Positions 36,762 through 45,439 of a DNA stretch of 64,000 bases are shown here, piece after piece. The position numbers and the translations under genes are program-made. Position 1 is the first letter of the stretch. Every line of letters begins with the position of its first letter. Below the pieces are notes generated by a model. That model made no database searches and was not told where the DNA came from. It saw nothing but the letters and a program-made list of their open reading frames with translations. The DNA is from Hyphomonadaceae bacterium UBA5336 (lineage in GTDB: Bacteria > Pseudomonadota > Alphaproteobacteria > Caulobacterales > Hyphomonadaceae), in assembly GCA_002408125.1 (NCBI GenBank), contig DHQO01000022.1, positions 148,014-212,013 on the forward strand, given 5' to 3'.

Positions 36762-37652
36762 ATGACCGAGATTGCCCACCGCCCCCGCCGATCGGCCCTT
36801 TACATGCCCGGCGCGAATACGCGCGCCCTGGAAAAGGCGAAGACGCTGGCGGCCGACATGCTGCTGCTCGACCTGGAAGATGCGGTCGCGCCCGAAGCCA
36901 AGGACGAGGCGCGCGAGGCGGTGTGCGGCGCGGTGAAGGCCGGCGGCTATGGCGCGCGCGAAGTGGTGATCCGGGTCAACGGCCTCGACACCGAATGGGG
37001 TCTGGATGACATGGCCGCTGCCGTCGCGGCCGGGCCGGACGGCGTGCTTGCGCCGAAAGTGATCGATGGCGGGGATATCGACCGGATCGACGATGCCATG
37101 AGCCGCGCCGGCGCGCCGAAGGAAATGGGCCTGTGGGTGATGATCGAGATGCCGAAGGCCATTCTCAACATCCAGGAGATCGCCGAGGCGGTGGGCCGCA
37201 CGCGCCTCACCGGATTCGTCATGGGCACCAATGATCTCGCCAAGGAACAGCGCGCCCAGATGACCCCCGACCGGATTGCCTTCCAGTATGCGCTGGGGGC
37301 TTCAGTCGCTGCCGCGCGGGCTTATGACCTCGCCATTCTCGACGGGGTGTTCAACGATATCAGTAATACGGACGGCCTGGAGGCGGAATGCCGGCAGGGC
37401 CGGGCCATGGGCTTTGACGGCAAGACGCTGATCCATCCGAGCCAGCTGGAACCGTGCAACCGGGTCTTCTCGCCCGAGCCCGGCGATGTCGCCCAGGCGC
37501 GCGACGTGATCGCAGCCTTCGCCGACCCGGCCAATGCCGGAAAGGGCGTGCTCAAGGTTAACGGCAAGATGACCGAGCTTCTGCATCTGGAAGAGGCGCG
37601 CCGGCTTGTCCACGTGCAGGCCGCGATTGAGGCGATGGCCACCGGCAACTGA
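36762..37652 (+). CDS. HpcH/HpaI-CitE family lyase/thioesterase (Mcl2-like)
   Basis: The 296-residue protein has RRSALYMPGANTRALEKAKTL, the metal-site block MLLLDLEDAVAPEAKDEAR, VVIRVNGLDTEWG, LAPKVIDGGD, LWVMIEMPKAILNIQEIAEA and GFDGKTLIHPSQLEPCNRVFSPEPGDV. This is the CitE-like branch that includes (3S)-malyl-CoA thioesterase (Mcl2) and related beta-hydroxyacyl-CoA lyases. ATG 36762 has GGAG eight bases upstream; the frame from 36744 is not used. With the Mcl1-like gene at 29187 it may act in malyl-CoA/methylmalyl-CoA metabolism; the substrate is inferred. Confidence 0.85.
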   Translation: MTEIAHRPRRSALYMPGANTRALEKAKTLAADMLLLDLEDAVAPEAKDEAREAVCGAVKAGGYGAREVVIRVNGLDTEWGLDDMAAAVAAGPDGVLAPKVIDGGDIDRIDDAMSRAGAPKEMGLWVMIEMPKAILNIQEIAEAVGRTRLTGFVMGTNDLAKEQRAQMTPDRIAFQYALGASVAAARAYDLAILDGVFNDISNTDGLEAECRQGRAMGFDGKTLIHPSQLEPCNRVFSPEPGDVAQARDVIAAFADPANAGKGVLKVNGKMTELLHLEEARRLVHVQAAIEAMATGN

Positions 37653-37675
37653 TCAATGGATTGTCAGAGAAAGTA

Positions 37676-37757
37676 TCAGGCGGCGGTAAAAACAAGCTCC
37701 CCGAGGGGCTGGGGGGGCTGATGGGTCCGAGGATCTTGTCAAAATCCCGCCGCCTGA
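37676..37757. other. Structured intergenic element
   Basis: TCAGGCGGCGG (37676-37686) and CCGCCGCCTGA (37747-37757) are perfect reverse complements. Inside, ACAAG (37692-37696) pairs with CTTGT (37735-37739) and GCTCCCC/GGGG-type stretches form a further hairpin. It follows the CitE-like gene. It could be a terminator, an RNA element or a repeat; minus-strand transcription would give a T-run inside the structure. Confidence 0.45.
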
Positions 37758-37839
37758 CGAGTATGAAAGTGTATTGCGCCGGGGGCGTTTGCAAGGCCAG
37801 AATGTGGTGAAATAAGGCATTTCTGATTAAAGATGCGCA

Positions 37840-38232
37840 ATGCAGGAAGGCCACTGTCAAGAGCCGATCCGGGAGGTGAACATTACAAAGGCCAGCGTAA
37901 CCCAGATCAAGCCTGCGGCAAAACCCGTACCCAAGGTGGCCTTTCACCGAACCGAAATGTCCCCGATCCTGGATGTCTATGGCCGCCTCGTGCAGTCCGG
38001 ACAGGCGCGCGATTATGCGATCGGCATGTTTCCCGACAAGGCGATCTTCGCGATTTTCCGGCGCGCGGCCGAGCAGCCCACCTACCGCATCGAGAAGGTC
38101 CCGGCGCTGGCCAACCGGCAGGGCGCTTTCGTGGTCTACGGATCGGCAGGCCAGGTGCTCAAGCGCGGACATGATCTCAAAGCCGTCCTGAGGGTCTTCG
38201 ACAGCCGGAAATTCGACGTCATCTCCGGCTGA
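37840..38232 (+). CDS. DUF2794 domain-containing protein
   Basis: The 130-residue protein has the DUF2794 pattern: VAFHRTEMSPILDVYGRLVQSGQARDYAIGMFPDKAIFAIFRRAAEQPTYRIEKVP, then QGAFVVYGSAGQVLKRGHDLKAVLRVFDSRKFDV. These are short alphaproteobacterial proteins of unknown function. ATG 37840 has no good Shine-Dalgarno; GTG 37876 is an alternative that would remove 12 residues outside the conserved domain. Confidence 0.82.
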   Translation: MQEGHCQEPIREVNITKASVTQIKPAAKPVPKVAFHRTEMSPILDVYGRLVQSGQARDYAIGMFPDKAIFAIFRRAAEQPTYRIEKVPALANRQGAFVVYGSAGQVLKRGHDLKAVLRVFDSRKFDVISG

Positions 38233-38784
38233 GCATGACTCGCGTGAGAGGCGAATCGAGGGGAATTCCACAGGCTGATCCGGTCATCGGACGGCCTCGC
38301 TCGTGAATCTTCCAGACTTTTAAGATTTTGCACTCGGATTTCGCCTCAGCGGATTTTTGCACTGCAGCAAGTCGAGCCTTATCGTTTTGCAACCTGTTGC
38401 AGAATTTGCACATGATACCCGACTGCGGTGCAGTCGATCACGCAAAGGTGAATGCGGTTTCGCGGCAAAGTCCCAGCATTTGCGGGGGTTTTTGCGACCG
38501 GACAAGACCTGCAAAACGGTATGGCAGGCCTGCAAAAACGACTCATCGGCTCAATTCCGCCGTGTCCGGATGATCTGGGCACGTCGATAAAAATTGTTGC
38601 ACTGCAAGGTGTTGTCGATCTGCAGCGAGGCCAGAATTTCACGATTTCGTGCTTGATAGCGCAAACATTTAATGTTGCATTGTCTCCTGCAATCTTGGTG
38701 GGAGCGGTCTCCCCCCAAGTGCAGTCAATCATGACTGGCAACCGGATCTGACGGTGCCGGCACTTTCTAGGGAGGGAAGTAAGC
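38233..38784 (+). promoter_or_regulatory. TonB-receptor leader with clustered TTGCA/TGCAA motifs
   Basis: The 552-base gap holds no convincing gene. It is less GC-rich than its surroundings and has repeated short motifs: TTTTGCA-type at 38325, 38354, 38385 and 38405; TGCAAA-type at 38510 and 38531; paired TTGCA/TGCAA around C at 38597-38607 (TTGCACTGCAA); TTGCA at 38675 and TGCAA at 38688. A perfect dyad AACATTTAATGTT lies at 38664-38676. The end, AGGGAGGGAAG, is the ribosome-binding site of the receptor gene. Operators for a LacI-type or similar regulator are the likeliest reading, but no regulator gene is adjacent. Confidence 0.5.
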
Positions 38785-41700
38785 ATGAGTATCAGAAAAA
38801 TTGTGACCGCTAACATTGGCGGGTCCGAGGCTGTGCGTGCGCGCCGCTGGGCCCTTCTGCTGTGTGGTGCGTCGGCTGTCTCGATCATGACGGCAATGCC
38901 GGCCATGGCCCAGGAAGACACAGATGAGGCGCTTCGCCAGGAAACCGTCGTCGTCCAGGGCATCCGCGGTTCGCTCGAACGCGCCATGGACATCAAGCGC
39001 AATGCCAATGGTGTCGTCGACGCCATCTCGGCCGAGGATATCGGCAAGTTCCCTGACACCAACCTGGCTGAATCGCTTCAGCGCATCACCGGCGTGTCGA
39101 TCAACCGCGTGAACGGCGAGGGTTCGGAAGTGACCGTTCGCGGCTTCGGCCCGGGCTTCAACCTGATCACCCTCAACGGCCGTACCCTGCCGACTGCGGA
39201 AGTTGCCGCCATCGGCGAGCGCGGCAACTATGGCGCGGGCGGCGGACGCTCGTTCGACTTCTCGAACCTGGCGTCCGAAGGCGTTTCGGCGCTTGAGGTC
39301 TACAAGACCGGGCAGGCTGTCCTGCCGACCGGCGGTATCGGCGCCACGGTGAACGTGGTCACCCGCAAGCCGCTGGACAATCCGGGCTTTGAAGGCACCG
39401 TGCAGGGCAAGATCCTCAGCGATGCCAGCAATGAGAACGGCGACGATTTCACCCCGGAACTGTCGGGCCTGATGAGCTGGACCAATCCGAACGAGACTTT
39501 CGGCGTCAGCGTGTTCGGATCCTATTCCAAGCGCGATTCCGGCGCCCCGACCCAGCAGATCAATGACTGGATCGTGGAGCGCTCCGAAGATGGCACGATC
39601 TCCAGCTCCTATACACGTGCGGACGGCTCGACCTCGATCGAGAACGGCCCTTCTGCCGGCCAGCTCTACGGTATCGCCCAGGACAGCCGGTACGACTTCT
39701 CCGACATCTCGCGCGAGCGCCTCAACGGTCAGCTGGTCCTGCAGTTCCAGCCGATGGACAATCTGCGCCTGACCGGTGACGTGACCTTCGCGCAGAACGA
39801 ATCGGAAGAGCTGCGCTTCGAGCAGACCAATTGGTTCGCCACGCCGATGGACCAGTTCATCTTCGACAGCGACGGACCGGTCTCCACGGCCGTGTTCATG
39901 CAGGAGAACAATAACGGCTCGAAGGATATGGGCTTTGAGCAGACCAACCGCGCGACCAAGGACGAGCTGACCTCGTTCGGCTTCAACGCGGCCTGGGATC
40001 TCAACGACTCCATGTCGATCATCCTGGATGCGCACACTTCGGAAGCGGAATCTGGCGGCAACAACCCGCTCGGCCACACCGCGACCTTCGTGACCTTCGG
40101 CGCGCCGGTCATCCTGCAGCACTCGGTGGATTACCGCTCCGGCTATCCGGTACAGGACTACACCATTGACGACAGCGTGCGTGGCAATGGCAATGGCGTC
40201 CTCGATGTCGGCGATCTGGGCACCCAGGTGCAGCGTTCGAATTCCTCGAACATGAACCATCAGGTCGACGAAATTGATCTGCGCTTCCTGTGGGAACTCG
40301 ATGGCGCAAGCTTTACGGCCGGTGTGAACCATCGCGATACCGTGATGGAACGTCGGGTCCGCACCACGCAGCAGGATCTCGGCTCCTGGGGTATCGCCAA
40401 TCCTGGCGATGTGGAACAGTTCGCCCCCGGCCTGGTCAGCACCTACTGTCTGTCCTGTACCTTTGATGACCTGCCGGTTGGCAAGGCGGACGTCGCGTTC
40501 CGCTCCGATGCAACCAAGCTGTTCCCGCTGCTGCAGGCGGCCTATTCTGACAATGACGTCATCCCAGGCGGTTCAACGGACATTGTTGAAGAGACCATCA
40601 CGGCGGTCTTCGCTCAGTTCGAATGGGAAATGGACCTGTTCAACTTCCCGGCCCGCGTGAATACGGGTCTGCGCTATGAAGAGACGGATCTCAGCTCCAA
40701 CGCGGTTCAGGAAGTGCCGTCAGGCATCCTGTGGACGGCTGACAACGACTTTCTGGTCTTGCCGGGTGAGGTGCAGCCTGTCGGCGGGGATGGCAATTAT
40801 GAGCACTTGCTTCCCAATTTCGACCTTCAGCTTGATCTCACCGATGACCTGCTGATGCGGGCCTCCTATTCCAAGACCATCGGCCGTGTGGGCTATTCCA
40901 GTCTGTTCGCTTCGACGACGGCAAATGCACCGAATCGTCCATCCGTGTTGGGTGGACAGGTGACCGGCGCGTCCCAGAACCCAGCCCTGGTGCCGCTGGA
41001 ATCGGACAATTTCGACCTTTCTCTGGAGTGGTACTTTGACGATTCGAGCTACGTCTCGATTGGGTACTTCCTGAAGGATGTGGAGAATTTCACCGGTACA
41101 GGCGTGGACAGCCGCAACCTGTTCGGTTTGCGTGATCCGACCTCTGGTGCGGCGGGAACGCGCTCTGGAGATGCCCTCGACATTATCGACTCTCTCGGGG
41201 TCGACCAATCGGAAGCCAACCTGTTCACCCTTGTGGCCTTGATTGATGCCAATGGCGGAGACCGGGCCGCGGCGCAGGCGGAATTCCAGGCCAATCTCGG
41301 CACCGATGGTGCGGCGGCCAATGCCCTGCCGCAAAGCTATGTCGATCTCATTCTTGGCCTCTATGACGTGGCGGCCGATGAGAATGATCCGCTCATGATC
41401 TTCGGGGTCGAACAGCCGGTGAATAACAATTCCGGTCAGATTGACGGCTTCGAATTCGCCATCCAGCACTTCTTCGGCGATACCGGCTTCGGCTTCCAGG
41501 CCAACTACACGATCGTGGATGGTGACATCGTCGCCGATGCGGCCTCCGACCCCTCGTCGAACCAGTTCGCACTGGTCGGCCTGGCGGACTCGGCCAACTT
41601 CACGGCGATCTACGAGAAGTACGGCGTGTCGGCACGCCTCGCCTATAACTGGCGCGACACCTTCCTGTCGGAGACCAATGCCACTGGTGACCGCAGCCCG

Positions 41701-41892
41701 ATCTATGTCGAGGATTATGGTCAGCTCGACCTGAACGTGTCCTATGACATCAATGACCAACTGGCGGTGTCCTTCGAGGCGATCAACCTGACCGGCGAGG
41801 ACCAGCGGACCTATCACCGCGTCTCCGAGCAGGTCTACTATGCCTACGAGCTTTCGCCGCGTTACGCGCTGGGTGCACGTTACCGGTTCTAG
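38785..41892 (+). CDS. TonB-dependent receptor, Xanthomonas/Caulobacter class
   Basis: The 1035-residue protein has a signal peptide ending near AMAQE, a TonB-box-like ETVVVQGIRGSLERAMDIKRNA, the plug domain with ISAEDIGKFPDTNLAESLQRITGVSINRVNGEGSEVTVRG, then a long beta-barrel ending in the aromatic YALGARYRF. The plug pattern is that of the TonB-Xanth-Caul group, used for large substrates such as oligosaccharides. Energy comes from TonB-ExbBD, not in the window. Downstream SapC, cupin and halogenase-like genes complete a uptake locus. Two tandem terminators follow. Confidence 0.95.
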   Translation: MSIRKIVTANIGGSEAVRARRWALLLCGASAVSIMTAMPAMAQEDTDEALRQETVVVQGIRGSLERAMDIKRNANGVVDAISAEDIGKFPDTNLAESLQRITGVSINRVNGEGSEVTVRGFGPGFNLITLNGRTLPTAEVAAIGERGNYGAGGGRSFDFSNLASEGVSALEVYKTGQAVLPTGGIGATVNVVTRKPLDNPGFEGTVQGKILSDASNENGDDFTPELSGLMSWTNPNETFGVSVFGSYSKRDSGAPTQQINDWIVERSEDGTISSSYTRADGSTSIENGPSAGQLYGIAQDSRYDFSDISRERLNGQLVLQFQPMDNLRLTGDVTFAQNESEELRFEQTNWFATPMDQFIFDSDGPVSTAVFMQENNNGSKDMGFEQTNRATKDELTSFGFNAAWDLNDSMSIILDAHTSEAESGGNNPLGHTATFVTFGAPVILQHSVDYRSGYPVQDYTIDDSVRGNGNGVLDVGDLGTQVQRSNSSNMNHQVDEIDLRFLWELDGASFTAGVNHRDTVMERRVRTTQQDLGSWGIANPGDVEQFAPGLVSTYCLSCTFDDLPVGKADVAFRSDATKLFPLLQAAYSDNDVIPGGSTDIVEETITAVFAQFEWEMDLFNFPARVNTGLRYEETDLSSNAVQEVPSGILWTADNDFLVLPGEVQPVGGDGNYEHLLPNFDLQLDLTDDLLMRASYSKTIGRVGYSSLFASTTANAPNRPSVLGGQVTGASQNPALVPLESDNFDLSLEWYFDDSSYVSIGYFLKDVENFTGTGVDSRNLFGLRDPTSGAAGTRSGDALDIIDSLGVDQSEANLFTLVALIDANGGDRAAAQAEFQANLGTDGAAANALPQSYVDLILGLYDVAADENDPLMIFGVEQPVNNNSGQIDGFEFAIQHFFGDTGFGFQANYTIVDGDIVADAASDPSSNQFALVGLADSANFTAIYEKYGVSARLAYNWRDTFLSETNATGDRSPIYVEDYGQLDLNVSYDINDQLAVSFEAINLTGEDQRTYHRVSEQVYYAYELSPRYALGARYRF

Positions 41893-41900
41893 CCTGAGAA

Positions 41901-41931
41901 GGGGCAGGTGCTTTCCCGCCTGCCCCCTTTT
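41901..41931 (+). terminator. First terminator after the TonB receptor
   Basis: GGGGCAGG (41901-41908) pairs with CCTGCCCC (41919-41926) and is followed by CTTTT. Confidence 0.8.
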
Positions 41932-41945
41932 GGGCGCCCCTGGAG

Positions 41946-41972
41946 AAGGCCGCTGTTCGCAGCGGCCTTTTT
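41946..41972 (+). terminator. Second, tandem terminator with TTCG tetraloop
   Basis: AAGGCCGCTG and CAGCGGCCTT form a perfect 10-bp stem with a TTCG loop and a T-run. It lies 15 bases after the first terminator, so read-through from the receptor gene into sapC should be low. Confidence 0.85.
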
Positions 41973-42079
41973 GGCCCGGTTGAGTGGATGCCGGGTTTGT
42001 TTCATCATTCCGGCCAGCGGGCGGAGCTTCCGCGCCGGACCGCCGGGCCTTCCCGGCCAACCCTATGAGAGGCAACGCC

Positions 42080-42817
42080 ATGGCCAACACGGCGCTCCTG
42101 AACAATACCGAACACAAGGATCTGAAGGTCGTCACCGGCCACAGCGCCGCTTTTGGCGATGCGGTGAACCTGACCACGGTGTTCCCGACCGAGTTTGCCG
42201 AGGTCCAGCGCGACTATCCGATCCTGTTCCAGAGAGATGAGGGCGGCGCCTATCGCTCGGTCGCGCTTTTAGGCTTCGACAAGGGCGAGAACCTGTTCCT
42301 GACAGACCAGGGCTGGCAGGCGCGCCATGTGCCCGTGCTCCACCAGCGCGGGCCCTTTATCATCGGCTTCCAGAACCAGGAGGTGGATGGCGAGGTGCGC
42401 CGCGAGCCGGTGATCTTCGTCGACATGGACAATCCGCGCGTCAGCGAGAGCGAGGGCGAGCCGGTCTTCCTGCCCCAGGGCGGCAGTTCGCCCTATCTCC
42501 AGCATGTCAGCCATGTGCTGCGCGTCATCAATACCGGTGCGGAAATCTCAAAACCCATGTTCGAGGCCTTTGAGGAAGCCGGTCTCATCGAGCCGGCCAG
42601 CATGGATATCCGCCTGGATGAGGCCACCACCTACAAGGTGCCCGACATTTATTCGATCAGCGAGGAAAAGCTCGCCGCGCTGGAAGGTGAACAGCTGCAG
42701 CGCCTGCACAAGTCCGGCTATCTGCGCGCGGCCTATCTGGTGCTCGCCTCGCTGCCGAATGTGAACCGGCTCATCGCCATGAAGAATGCCCGGCGCGCGG
42801 CCGGGGCGGCGGGTTAG
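42080..42817 (+). CDS. SapC-family protein
   Basis: From ATG 42080 (GAGAGG upstream) the 245-residue protein has HSAAFGDAVNLTTVFPTEFAEVQRDYPILFQR, ALLGFDKGENLFLTDQGWQARHVPVLHQRGPFIIGFQ, and VFLPQGGSSPYLQHVSHVLR, the SapC pattern; the name comes from Campylobacter S-layer-associated proteins. No signal peptide is seen, so it is probably cytoplasmic. It is a standard companion of TonB receptors with a cupin and a halogenase-like protein; its biochemistry is unknown. It is the first gene of a three-gene operon. Confidence 0.9.
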   Translation: MANTALLNNTEHKDLKVVTGHSAAFGDAVNLTTVFPTEFAEVQRDYPILFQRDEGGAYRSVALLGFDKGENLFLTDQGWQARHVPVLHQRGPFIIGFQNQEVDGEVRREPVIFVDMDNPRVSESEGEPVFLPQGGSSPYLQHVSHVLRVINTGAEISKPMFEAFEEAGLIEPASMDIRLDEATTYKVPDIYSISEEKLAALEGEQLQRLHKSGYLRAAYLVLASLPNVNRLIAMKNARRAAGAAG

Positions 42818-42837
42818 GGAAGGGCTCGGAGCCGGCC

Positions 42838-43869
42838 ATGGTCGAGATCGCCCGCAGGACAGAGGAGCTGACCGGCATCGCGCCGGACGCCATCCCCTAT
42901 GGCGAGCTGCTTGAAACCGACCGGCCTGTCATCCTCAAGGGCGTCGTGGCGGACTGGCCACTGGTGCAAGCGGGGCTGACCTCGCCCGGGGCGGCGATGG
43001 ACTATCTCCTGACATTCTACCAGGGCCGGCCCGTGGTGGGCTATACCTGCCCGCCCGAAGTGAAAGGCCGGTATTTCTACAATGAGGATGTCAGTGGCCT
43101 GAACTTCGAGCGCGGTCGTGTTCAGCTTACGGACTATCTCGATGCGATCAGATCCCATCTCGGCAATCCTGACGCGCCGAGCTTCTATATCGGCTCAACC
43201 GATCTCGATCTCTACCTGCCGGGCTTTCGCAGCGAGAATGATCTCGCGCTCAACCATCCCATGTTCGCGGCCAATCCGCCGCTCGCGAGCATCTGGATCG
43301 GCAACCGCACCACGGCGACCTGCCATTATGACATGTCGAACAATATGGCCTGCACGCTGGTGGGCCGGCGGCGCTTCACGCTGTTTCCCCCGCACCAGAT
43401 CGCCAATCTCTATCCTGGCCCGCTGGAGCCGACGCCGGGCGGGCAGGTGGTTTCCATGGTGAATTTCCGCGACCCGGATTTCAAAGCACATCCCGGCTTT
43501 GCCGAAGCGCTGGAACATGCCGAGGTGGCGGAGATGGAGCCCGGCGACATGCTGTTCTATCCCGCCATGTGGTGGCACCATGTCGAGGCGCTGAGCGATT
43601 TCAACGCCATGGTGAACTATTGGTGGAACACCTCGCCGGCCTTTATCGACACCCCGCAGAACACGCTGCTGCACGCCCTCCTCAGCCTGCGCGACCGGCC
43701 CGAGCCGGAAAAGCGCGCCTGGAAGGCGGTGTTCGACTATTATGTCTTCGGAGCAGCGGGGCAGGCCGGGGCGCACCTGCCCGAACATGCGCGCGGCAAT
43801 CTCGCGCCCATGGACGAGATGCGCGCCCGGCGCCTGCGTGCGCAGCTCCTGCAGCGGCTGAACCGCTAG
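42838..43869 (+). CDS. JmjC/cupin-like domain protein (cupin_8)
   Basis: The 343-residue protein has IPYGELLETDRPVILKGVVADWPLVQAG, the iron-ligand candidate HYD (TCHYDMSNNMACTLVGRRRFTLFPPHQIANLYPGP) and MEPGDMLFYPAMWWHHVEAL with a likely second histidine. This is the cupin_8 group of 2-oxoglutarate/Fe(II) oxygenase-like proteins related to FIH and JmjC hydroxylases. A hydroxylation of protein or sugar is possible but unproven. It follows sapC by 20 bases and precedes the halogenase-like gene by 10. Confidence 0.88.
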   Translation: MVEIARRTEELTGIAPDAIPYGELLETDRPVILKGVVADWPLVQAGLTSPGAAMDYLLTFYQGRPVVGYTCPPEVKGRYFYNEDVSGLNFERGRVQLTDYLDAIRSHLGNPDAPSFYIGSTDLDLYLPGFRSENDLALNHPMFAANPPLASIWIGNRTTATCHYDMSNNMACTLVGRRRFTLFPPHQIANLYPGPLEPTPGGQVVSMVNFRDPDFKAHPGFAEALEHAEVAEMEPGDMLFYPAMWWHHVEALSDFNAMVNYWWNTSPAFIDTPQNTLLHALLSLRDRPEPEKRAWKAVFDYYVFGAAGQAGAHLPEHARGNLAPMDEMRARRLRAQLLQRLNR

Positions 43870-43879
43870 GGAGGCGAGC

Positions 43880-45373
43880 ATGAAGGGCCAGAGCGTGAAA
43901 CGGGTTGTGATTGCCGGCGGCGGCACGGCGGGCTGGCTCGCCGGCGCGGCGCTCTCGCGCCTGCTTGGCCCGCTGCTCGATATCACGCTGGTGGAGTCCG
44001 ACCAGATCGGCACGGTGGGCGTCGGCGAGGCAACGGTGCCGACCATGCGCACCTTCCATCACCTGCTCAATATCGACGAGCGCGACTTCATGCGCGCGAC
44101 CCAGTCCACCTTCAAGCTCGGTATCGCCTTCGAGAACTGGGCGCGGATCGGCGACCGCTATATCCACTCCTTCGGCCAGCTCGGCAAATCCAACTGGATG
44201 GGCGATTTCCACCAGATCTGGCTCGAAGCGCGCGAACAGGGCCTCGCCGGGAGCATCAATGAATACTGCTTCGAGCACCAGGCAGCCGAGGCCGGGAAGT
44301 TCGCGACGTCCGACAAGATCCCGATCAATTTCGCCTATCACCTCGATGCCGGGCTCTATGCGAAATTCCTGCGCGCCATCGCGGAGCAATTCGGCATCCG
44401 CCGCGTCGAGGGCCGCATCAATGAGGTGCGCCAGCACGGCGAGACCGGCTTCATCACCGCGCTGGTGCTGGAGGATGGGCAGGAGATTGAGGGCGATCTC
44501 TTTATCGACTGCACCGGGTTTCGCGGCCTGCTGATCGAGGGGGCGCTGAAGACCGGCTATGAGGACTGGACCCACTGGCTCGGCACCGACAGTGCGCTGG
44601 CCATGCAGACCCGCTCGACCGGCCCGGCCATCCCGTACACCCGCGCGATTGCCCATGATGCCGGCTGGCGCTGGCGCATCCCGTTGCAGCACCGGGTCGG
44701 CAATGGGCTGGTCTTTTCCAGTGTGCATCTCTCTGACGATGAGGCCCATGCCCGCCTTATGGGGGCGATTGAGGGCGAGGCGATCACCGAGCCGAAACTG
44801 ATCCGCTACACGACCGGGCGCCGGCGCAAGGCTTGGAACAAAAACTGCGTGACCCTGGGCCTTTCAAGCGGGTTCGTGGAGCCGCTGGAATCCACCAGTA
44901 TTCACCTTATCCAGACCGGCATTACGCGCCTCGTCCAGAATTTCCCATTCAGCGGCGTCACCGAAGCGCTGGCGGCGAAGTTCAACGGCGAGGCGCAATA
45001 TGAGCTGGAGCATGTGCGCGACTTCATCATCGCCCACTACAAGCTGACCGAGCGCGATGACAGCGCCTTCTGGCGCGGCTGCCGGGATCTCGATATCCCC
45101 GATAGCCTGGCTGAGCGGATCACGCTTTTCCGCGAGCACGCCAAGGCCTGGAAGATGCAGAACGAGCTGTTCCAGGTGGATTCGTGGCTGCAGGTCATGC
45201 TCGGCCAGCGCCTGGAACCGGAAGGGCGCCACCATATGGGCCGGCTCATGTCGCGCGACCAACTCGCCGGCATCATGAGCCAGATGAGCGCGAATATCGC
45301 GCGCGCAGTCGAGCAGCTCCCGGCGCACCAGGATTTTGTCGACAGCTACTGCCGGGCGGGTGAGCCGGTCTGA
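43880..45373 (+). CDS. Tryptophan-halogenase-like flavoprotein
   Basis: The 497-residue protein has the FAD site VVIAGGGTAGWLAGAAL, the lysine at position 79 (STFKLG) that in PrnA/RebH carries the chloramine, the WxWxIP motif at 263-268 (GWRWRIPL), and the FVEPLEST block at 332-339. All halogenase marker residues are present. In TonB-receptor loci these proteins are common and have no proven tryptophan substrate, so the true reaction is uncertain; a flavin reductase partner is not in the window. It is the last gene of the sapC-cupin-halogenase operon. Confidence 0.9.
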   Translation: MKGQSVKRVVIAGGGTAGWLAGAALSRLLGPLLDITLVESDQIGTVGVGEATVPTMRTFHHLLNIDERDFMRATQSTFKLGIAFENWARIGDRYIHSFGQLGKSNWMGDFHQIWLEAREQGLAGSINEYCFEHQAAEAGKFATSDKIPINFAYHLDAGLYAKFLRAIAEQFGIRRVEGRINEVRQHGETGFITALVLEDGQEIEGDLFIDCTGFRGLLIEGALKTGYEDWTHWLGTDSALAMQTRSTGPAIPYTRAIAHDAGWRWRIPLQHRVGNGLVFSSVHLSDDEAHARLMGAIEGEAITEPKLIRYTTGRRRKAWNKNCVTLGLSSGFVEPLESTSIHLIQTGITRLVQNFPFSGVTEALAAKFNGEAQYELEHVRDFIIAHYKLTERDDSAFWRGCRDLDIPDSLAERITLFREHAKAWKMQNELFQVDSWLQVMLGQRLEPEGRHHMGRLMSRDQLAGIMSQMSANIARAVEQLPAHQDFVDSYCRAGEPV

Positions 45374-45385
45374 TCAAGGCCAAAG

Positions 45386-45414
45386 AAAAACCCCGGCAGC
45401 GTGAACTGCCGGGG
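45386..45414 (-). terminator. Terminator of the BI-1 gene
   Basis: CCCCGGCAG and CTGCCGGGG form a perfect 9-bp stem. The five A before the stem on the plus strand give a T-run on the minus strand, so it terminates the minus-strand gene at 45440; it lies between convergent genes. Confidence 0.8.
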
Positions 45415-45439
45415 CGCTTGGTTTCAGATGTCCAGACCG

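Noticed and set aside
38767..40332. Minus-strand ORF of 521 codons over the TonB receptor
   Set aside because: It is antisense to a clear receptor gene and has no recognisable domain.
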